This document shows, one piece after another, positions 6,918 through 10,297 of a DNA stretch of 10,297 bases. The stretch lies in contig DIWC01000019.1 in the NCBI GenBank assembly GCA_002423425.1, positions 478-10,774 of the forward strand, written 5' to 3'. Each line of letters starts with the position of its first letter. Position 1 is the stretch's first letter. Both the position numbers and the translations under genes were made by a program. Source of the DNA: Peptococcaceae bacterium UBA6116. Its GTDB lineage: Bacteria; Bacillota; Desulfitobacteriia; Desulfitobacteriales; Syntrophobotulaceae. Below the pieces are notes generated by a model that worked only from the letters and a program-made list of their open reading frames with translations, did no database searches and was not told the DNA's origin.

Positions 6918-7280
6918 ATGGATTATGCCGTTATCGAAAAAAATAATCGAAAATATATTGAATGCGCTTCAGTGGAAACACCAATCCGCAATGAGCAAGA
7001 CGCATTGGATTTAATTGCCGCTTGCTTTGAAAACGACACCAATCTGGTAATGATCCATATGCAGGCGTTGACTGAGGATTTTTTCAGGCTTGGGACAGGT
7101 CTGGCAGGGAGTATATTGCAAAAGTTTACAAATTATCACATAAACGTAGCGGCTGTTATTACAGACAGCCAAAAAATGAAAGGAAAGTTTAAAGAATTCT
7201 CAGCCGAATCCAACAAAGGAAACAGCTTTAGAATATTCGACAGCAAAAATGAAGCTGAAAACTGGTTTCTAAGCTTATAG
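6918..7280 (+). CDS. DUF4180 domain-containing protein
   Basis: A 120-residue soluble protein spanning a single DUF4180 domain. Recognisable parts are DALDLIAACFENDTNLVMIH (28-47), then DFFRLGTGLAGSILQKFTNYHINVAAVI, and a closing FRIFDSKNEAENWF. The alternation of strand and helix with an N-terminal YAVIEKNNRKYIEC strand pair recalls STAS-like or similar alpha/beta folds, but I cannot assign an activity. GAGG lies eight bases before the ATG. The gene sits 36 bases after the alkyltransferase and is probably the last member of the peroxiredoxin operon. No signal peptide or membrane segment is present. Confidence 0.85.
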   Translation: MDYAVIEKNNRKYIECASVETPIRNEQDALDLIAACFENDTNLVMIHMQALTEDFFRLGTGLAGSILQKFTNYHINVAAVITDSQKMKGKFKEFSAESNKGNSFRIFDSKNEAENWFLSL

Positions 7281-7318
7281 CAAAGGGATAGTGTGAAAAA
7301 ACGCTACCATAAATTAAA

Positions 7319-7359
7319 GGCGTGCCGCTTGCCGAAAAACGGCAACCGCGACACATGCC
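7319..7359. repeat. Imperfect hairpin between the DUF4180 and DUF1697 genes
   Basis: TTGCCG (7329-7334) and CGGCAA (7340-7345) pair perfectly around a five-A loop. Outer arms GTG/CAC, CGC/GCG and GGC/GCC extend the stem with one mismatch and two 2-base bulges. No U-run follows on the plus strand, so it is not a standard terminator there. It may be a weak terminator, a processing site or a small repeat element. A second poor stem (TAGTG/CGCTA around a six-A run) precedes it. Confidence 0.4.
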
Positions 7360-7400
7360 AATAACCCCCGCTCGCTTATGAGGTTTTTAATGAGGTTAAT

Positions 7401-7967
7401 ATGGCTATTTTTATAGCGCTGCTCCGAGGTATTAATGTTGGCGGAAAAAACAAGATAAAAATGACAGATTTGAAGAATATGTTTGAATCAACGGGCCTTA
7501 TTCGTGTTGAAACATATATCCAGAGCGGCAACGTCATATTTGAATCGGATGAAAATGAAGAGATGCTGCGAAAGAAAATCGAGTATGCACTTGAGAAAAA
7601 TTTCGGGATATCAGCCGTTGTTGTTTTAAGGACAGCCGGCGAGTTAGAACGGCTTATTAAGGACTGTCCGTTTTCTGAGGAAGAGGTAAAAAAAGCGGAA
7701 GCGTTGAATTCAGAGGGTGAAAGCCTGTATGTCAGCCTATTGACCGGGGCCCCCGCCCAGGAAAAAATTGAGCACCTGGATACTTTCAGAAGTGAGGACG
7801 ATGCGTACAGGATCAACAATCGGGACATTTATCTTTTGCTTCGCCACAGTATTCGAAATTCCAGGCTTGCAAACAGTCTCCAGAAGCTGGACGTGCCGGG
7901 TACTGTCCGAAATTTCAAAACGATTCATAAGCTTATGTCATTGGCAGAATCCAGGGCGGATATATGA
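7401..7967 (+). CDS. DUF1697 domain-containing protein
   Basis: A 188-residue soluble protein that fills the usual DUF1697 length of about 180 residues. The diagnostic opening IALLRGINVGGKNKIKMTDLK, followed by YIQSGNVIFES, is present intact. The C-terminal VRNFKTIHKLMSLA corresponds to the family's TTRNWxTVxKL segment with some divergence. Family function is not established and no catalytic residues can be named. GAGG (7392-7395) lies five bases before the ATG. The gene is 120 bases from the DUF4180 gene with a hairpin between, so it may be a separate unit, and it ends in a clear intrinsic terminator at 8050-8076. Confidence 0.9.
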   Translation: MAIFIALLRGINVGGKNKIKMTDLKNMFESTGLIRVETYIQSGNVIFESDENEEMLRKKIEYALEKNFGISAVVVLRTAGELERLIKDCPFSEEEVKKAEALNSEGESLYVSLLTGAPAQEKIEHLDTFRSEDDAYRINNRDIYLLLRHSIRNSRLANSLQKLDVPGTVRNFKTIHKLMSLAESRADI

Positions 7968-7981
7968 TAAATCGGCATTCA

Positions 7982-7996
7982 CACGAAACTTTCGTG
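7982..7996. repeat. Perfect 15-base palindrome after the DUF1697 gene
   Basis: CACGAAA-C-TTTCGTG has 7-base arms around a single central base. It lies 15 bases after the DUF1697 stop and about 120 bases before the TetR promoter. It could be a protein-binding site or a short RNA hairpin preceding the main terminator. No second copy was noticed in the window. Confidence 0.35.
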
Positions 7997-8049
7997 CGCC
8001 AAGGGATTTTGCGTAGAATTTGAATTTGTCGAAACTGGTTCCCTCCCCG

Positions 8050-8076
8050 AGCCGCCGCTTTTGTGGCGGCTTTAAA
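8050..8076 (+). terminator. Intrinsic terminator after the DUF1697 gene
   Basis: AGCCGCCGC (8050-8058) pairs with GTGGCGGCT (8063-8071) around a TTTT loop, giving a 9-base GC-rich stem with one G-U pair. A short T-rich tail follows (TT, then AAAT). It separates the DUF1697 gene from the TetR operon promoter 48 bases downstream. Confidence 0.8.
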
Positions 8077-8118
8077 TATGCCGATTAAATCAAAAATACA
8101 AAAAATTCACGAAATCCA

Positions 8119-8147
8119 TTGACAGGTTAAGCGTAGGATTATATAAT
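8119..8147 (+). promoter_or_regulatory. Perfect consensus sigma-A promoter of the TetR operon
   Basis: TTGACA (8119-8124), a 17-base spacer and TATAAT (8142-8147) match the housekeeping consensus at every position. Such strength is typical of promoters meant to be held down by a repressor, which fits the palindrome immediately downstream. Confidence 0.9.
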
Positions 8148-8160
8148 GACTTTGAAGTCA
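8147..8160. promoter_or_regulatory. Candidate TetR operator over the transcription start
   Basis: TGACTT-TG-AAGTCA is an inverted repeat with perfect 6-base arms. It overlaps the last base of the -10 box and covers the expected start of transcription. A repressor bound here would block initiation, so negative autoregulation by the TetR protein encoded 20 bases downstream is the simple reading. The binding itself is inferred. Confidence 0.6.
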
Positions 8161-8179
8161 ATGATTATGGAGTTAGTAT

Positions 8180-8794
8180 ATGAAAGGAATAAACCGGCAG
8201 CTGCAAAAAGAACGTACCAAAGAAACGCTTTTAAAGACATCCTTTGAGGTGTTTTCCAAACACGGTATCATGAACACCCGCATGTCGGATGTCGCGCAGG
8301 CTGCCGGCGTTTCCCACGGAACGGTATTTGTCCATTTTCAGACGCAGGAAGCGCTCATAACGGAAGTGATTGAAACATATGGCGGGAAGATTGCCTTGCG
8401 TACGCATGAGCTTGCGGGTTCCTGCGAGTATATGGAGGAAATCCTGTCGGCGCATCTGGCCGGAATTAAGGAGTTCGAACCGTTTTATACAAGGCTTGTA
8501 ATCGAAAACAGACTATTGCCGCCCGTGGCAAGGGATGTCTGGGTTTCCATTCAGTCCGCAATATCCTTTCATTTCAGTCAGGTTGCCGAGCGGGAAATAC
8601 AATCGGGCAGGAGTATCGATTTGCCCGCGTATTTGCTTTTCAATGTGTGGATAGGGTTGGTGCATTATTATCTTGCAAACGGGGATTTGTTTGCTCCGGA
8701 AGGAAACGTAATCAAGCGATATGGCAATACTCTTGTTGAGAATTTTTTGAAGCTGATCGGAACAGATCGCCGAAAGAGAGATGGGCAAGGATGA
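8180..8794 (+). CDS. TetR/AcrR family transcriptional regulator
   Basis: A 204-residue one-component regulator. Residues 10-57 form the N-terminal TetR helix-turn-helix, with LLKTSFEVFSKHGIMNTRMSDVAQAAGV and the recognition helix S45-H-G-T-V-F-V-H-F53. The remainder is a helical ligand-binding and dimerisation domain that does not reveal its ligand. GGAG lies seven bases before the ATG. The gene leads an operon and its stop overlaps the next start by ATGA. The palindrome over its promoter suggests autorepression. The usual TetR target, a transporter or detoxifying enzyme, is absent from this operon, so the cluster may regulate genes elsewhere. Confidence 0.93.
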   Translation: MKGINRQLQKERTKETLLKTSFEVFSKHGIMNTRMSDVAQAAGVSHGTVFVHFQTQEALITEVIETYGGKIALRTHELAGSCEYMEEILSAHLAGIKEFEPFYTRLVIENRLLPPVARDVWVSIQSAISFHFSQVAEREIQSGRSIDLPAYLLFNVWIGLVHYYLANGDLFAPEGNVIKRYGNTLVENFLKLIGTDRRKRDGQG

Positions 8795-9009
8795 GTGAGA
8801 AAATACCGCGGATACTTAAAGCAAGATCGTGCTACGGGCATCTTGGCGGCACGCTGGGCGAAAGGTTTTTTGAACGTCTGCTGGAGCTGGGCTGGTTTGA
8901 GCGGGACGGAGATAAAACAACGGTATATTCGCTGACAGAGCGCGGCAAGCAAGCGCTTATGGAGTTGGGGGTTGATATTTACGAAAGAAAGGGAGGTATT
9001 TTATCATGA
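8791..9009 (+). CDS. Small protein matching the C-terminal half of ArsR-type regulators
   Basis: A 72-residue protein translationally coupled to the TetR gene (ATGA overlap at 8791-8794). Its core ARSCYGHLGGTLGERFFERL (11-30), then LTERGKQALMELGVDIYE (47-64), mirrors the C-terminal part of a group of about 220-residue ArsR-type winged-helix regulators, where a CYDHLAG-LG segment is followed by a YxLTxxG wing. The N-terminal DNA-binding domain of those proteins is not encoded here. The lost half is not present in any frame upstream, because the TetR gene fills that space. Thus it is either a real stand-alone family or a fragment kept for a new role, for example binding the TetR protein or a metal. 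Cys14 and His16 are candidate ligand residues. Family function is inferred only. Confidence 0.65.
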   Translation: MSEKIPRILKARSCYGHLGGTLGERFFERLLELGWFERDGDKTTVYSLTERGKQALMELGVDIYERKGGILS

Positions 9010-9260
9010 AAACATGTATTTCCTGTGGTATGCCGATGACAAAGCCCTCGGATTATCCATCCGGGGATGATAGCAAGGATTACTGCATTTACTGCGCGAG
9101 GCCGGACGGCTCCATGCAGCCCTATCCGGAAAAATTGGAGGGTACTACGGAATTTCTCATCCGCACACAGGGACTTGATAGGCAGGCAGCGCGTCAGATG
9201 GCAATACGTACTTTATCGAAGCTTCCCGCGTGGAAAGACAAGGAGCCCATTAAAGAATAA
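9006..9260 (+). CDS. Zinc-ribbon protein, putative Zn_ribbon_2 type
   Basis: An 84-residue protein whose N-terminal third is a zinc ribbon: Cys4-x2-Cys7 in the C-I-S-C-G-M-P-M signature, and Cys27-x2-Cys30. A helical C-terminal part follows (TEFLIRTQGLDRQAARQMAIRTLSKLP), which resembles the region after the ribbon in putative zinc-ribbon proteins of Firmicutes. The role is unknown; nucleic acid or protein binding is more likely than catalysis. The ATG overlaps the previous stop by four bases, and GGGAGG (8991-8996) is nine bases upstream, so translation here should be stronger than for the middle gene. It is the last gene of the TetR operon. Confidence 0.85.
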   Translation: MKTCISCGMPMTKPSDYPSGDDSKDYCIYCARPDGSMQPYPEKLEGTTEFLIRTQGLDRQAARQMAIRTLSKLPAWKDKEPIKE

Positions 9261-9340
9261 TATTTCAGAAAAGCCGCGGCCGCCCCATACCACATGCCCA
9301 AAACGGATTGAGGAAAGCGGAAGTGCCGACATCGCAGTCC

Positions 9341-9408
9341 AATAAAAAGCAACGGGCAGTGCAGTCAACCGGGCTTACTTAAACTACACTACTCATTGCT
9401 TTTTTATT
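9341..9408. terminator. Long imperfect palindrome, probable bidirectional terminator
   Basis: AATAAAAAGCAA (9341-9352) pairs with TTGCTTTTTTATT (9396-9408), 12 pairs with one extra T. After a 5/5 internal loop, AGTGCAGT (9358-9365) pairs with ACTACACT (9383-9390) at seven of eight positions. The A-run on one arm and T-run on the other would give a U-tract to transcripts from either side, matching its position between convergent operons. The two-tier structure is longer than an ordinary terminator, so a repeat element or structured RNA remains possible. Confidence 0.5.
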
Positions 9409-9422
9409 ATATTTATGTGCAG

Positions 9423-9458
9423 GCACTTGCTTTAGGCCGGCGCGGCCCGGTTTTGTGC
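9423..9458. repeat. Nested GC-rich hairpin
   Basis: GGCCG-GCG-CGGCC (9435-9447) forms a 5-base stem, flanked by GCAC (9423-9426) and GTGC (9455-9458), which can close an outer stem. TTTT (9451-9454) follows the inner stem, so it could be a second plus-strand terminator for the TetR operon. Confidence 0.4.
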
Positions 9459-9579
9459 ATCTTTTAACCATTTCCCTCTTGTTTTGGGTTCACGCTAACC
9501 GCCCCCTTGTCCATGAAGCAAAATAGTCGGTTGCAGCATCACCGTTATGAATATGGAGTGTTAAGACACAGATGTGCAA

Positions 9580-10161
9580 TCAGTTGTTATCGTTTAAATG
9601 CTCCAGATATTTCAAAGTAGCATTTTCATAAACGTGGTCTTTCGCCGCCAATACCGTAACAGGAGCTTTTGAATGCCGGATAAACAGGGTATCATGCCCC
9701 ACACAAAGACAAAGGGCGATGTTTAACTCTGTCCCCGCTTCATTCAGTATTTCAGCTTGCGCGATTGGATTACACATGGCATTGCAGCTGCCAGGTACCT
9801 CAAGCAGTGTCCTGTCCAGATGGCCAACCTTACAAATAATACTCTCTACCTCGAAACCCGCGTCCCGAAAAAGCTTGTCGACTTGCTGTGCCTCCTTAGA
9901 AAACGTTGCGCAGAAGGCCAGCCCGATTTTTTTGTACCCGCACATTTGAGCAAACCGAATGGTTTTCTGAATCCGGCACTCGCTGTGATCCGGACTGCAG
10001 ATCGTGGAGTTTTGGGCGATTAAACGGTCGGTCGGATCATCGTACTCTTTTAAGTATTCGGAAATGCTCGGGGATAGGCTTGGGCAACTCTGAGGAAACG
10101 CAGTTTCTTTACCAAATTTTTTTGCACAGTTTTTTACTGAACAGGAAGCACAAAAAAGCAT
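9580..10161 (-). CDS. DUF1847 family cysteine-rich protein
   Basis: A 193-residue soluble protein of the DUF1847 family, seen mostly in anaerobes and of unknown function. The N-terminus has Cys4-x2-Cys7-x4-Cys12 and Cys26, consistent with a metal or iron-sulfur site. Later blocks are the family-like S-C-N-A-M-C-N-P-I-A-Q-A (125-136) and C-L-C-V-G-H-D-T-L-F (151-160), ending in S-K-A-P-V-T-V-L. There are 13 cysteines in total. The start is ATG at 10161; AAGAAGG nine bases upstream is a better spaced ribosome binding site than GAGG only two bases away, and an in-frame TAA lies just before, so no longer start exists. It is transcribed toward the TetR operon and is probably monocistronic within the window. 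Confidence 0.88.
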   Translation of the reverse strand: MLFCASCSVKNCAKKFGKETAFPQSCPSLSPSISEYLKEYDDPTDRLIAQNSTICSPDHSECRIQKTIRFAQMCGYKKIGLAFCATFSKEAQQVDKLFRDAGFEVESIICKVGHLDRTLLEVPGSCNAMCNPIAQAEILNEAGTELNIALCLCVGHDTLFIRHSKAPVTVLAAKDHVYENATLKYLEHLNDNN

Positions 10162-10239
10162 AACCTCTTACCTTCTTTTCTTCTTTTATGATCAAAGACG
10201 CAAAATTGAAACAGCTTAAGCATAAGAGGAAAATCCGAA

Positions 10240-10293
10240 CCCGCCTCTATACACCGCCTTTCGGCATCTTTCTGCGTTGTTCTCCTCGGCGGG
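10240..10293 (-). ncRNA. Possible structured leader RNA upstream of the DUF1847 gene
   Basis: In the minus-strand transcript, CCCGCC (10293-10288) can pair with GGCGGG (10245-10240). This would enclose a hairpin GCC-GAAA-GGC (10265-10256) with a GNRA-type tetraloop. A short GGA/TCC stem follows toward the gene. The gene start is about 79 bases beyond. I could not match this to a riboswitch class known to me. The right edge cuts the sequence, so upstream parts may be missing. Confidence 0.3.
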
Positions 10294-10297
10294 CGCC

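Larger units (their letters stand above)
9261..9579. other. 319-base intergenic region between convergent genes
   Basis: No convincing gene was found in either direction; all six frames are broken by stops and no ribosome binding site stands before a useful frame. It holds two structured segments annotated separately, an imperfect palindrome (9341-9408) and a GC-rich hairpin (9423-9458). GC-rich blocks (around 9271-9284 and 9434-9450) alternate with AT-rich ones, unlike the even composition of the flanking genes. It may contain remains of a mobile or repeat element, but no ends or target duplications are visible. Confidence 0.5.

Noticed and set aside
9276..9283. GCGGCCGC palindrome just after the zinc-ribbon gene, with another copy inside the DUF4157 gene.
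   Set aside because: An 8-base GC palindrome occurring twice in unrelated contexts is best explained by chance.
9461..9579. Short open frames on both strands that might be remains of a transposase.
   Set aside because: The frames are under 45 codons, broken by stops, and show no catalytic motif or terminal repeats.
10130..10297. Open minus-strand frame running in from the right edge and overlapping the DUF1847 start.
   Set aside because: The translation is basic and low in recognisable pattern, and the same bases form possible RNA stems. No family was recognised, so it is not called as a gene.

Overview
The window looks like the chromosome of an endospore-forming, probably anaerobic Firmicute of the Clostridia. 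The main reason is a complete gerA-type spore germinant receptor operon. The AGGAGG-like ribosome binding sites, a perfect sigma-A promoter and the small DUF genes (DUF4180, DUF1697, DUF1847, DUF4846) fit the same picture. No rRNA, tRNA, CRISPR array, intact insertion sequence or origin was seen.

Layout. The left edge (1-37, minus) holds the first 12 codons of a PadR-type regulator, with its own promoter at 93-121. Then comes the tricistronic germinant receptor operon on the minus strand (3976 down to 189), in the order A subunit, C lipoprotein, B permease. An AT-rich divergent region (3977-4246) separates it from plus-strand genes. These are a DUF4846 lipoprotein, a small tail-assembly-like protein of the kind found in extracellular contractile injection systems (eCIS), and a very short DUF4157 protein with an HELSH motif. 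The last two form a tight pair and look like an orphan fragment of an eCIS locus: no sheath, tube, baseplate or AAA+ ATPase gene is present here.

Next is a plus-strand run probably expressed together: an AhpE-like peroxiredoxin, an O6-alkylguanine-DNA alkyltransferase and a DUF4180 protein. A DUF1697 protein follows after a hairpin-bearing gap and ends in a strong terminator at 8050-8076. A third plus-strand operon has a consensus promoter with an operator-like palindrome. It encodes a TetR regulator, a protein that matches only the C-terminal half of certain ArsR-type regulators, and a zinc-ribbon protein, all joined by 4-base ATGA overlaps. About 320 bases without a gene follow (9261-9579), containing a 68-base imperfect palindrome and a GC-rich hairpin. 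A cysteine-rich DUF1847 protein on the minus strand closes the window, and its leader contains a possible structured RNA running to the right edge.

The most interesting points are the eCIS-type pair next to a surface lipoprotein, the TetR / half-ArsR / zinc-ribbon operon, and the uncharacterised structured intergenic elements at 9341-9460 and 10240-10293. All calls come from reading the sequence and recalling family signatures; no search was run.
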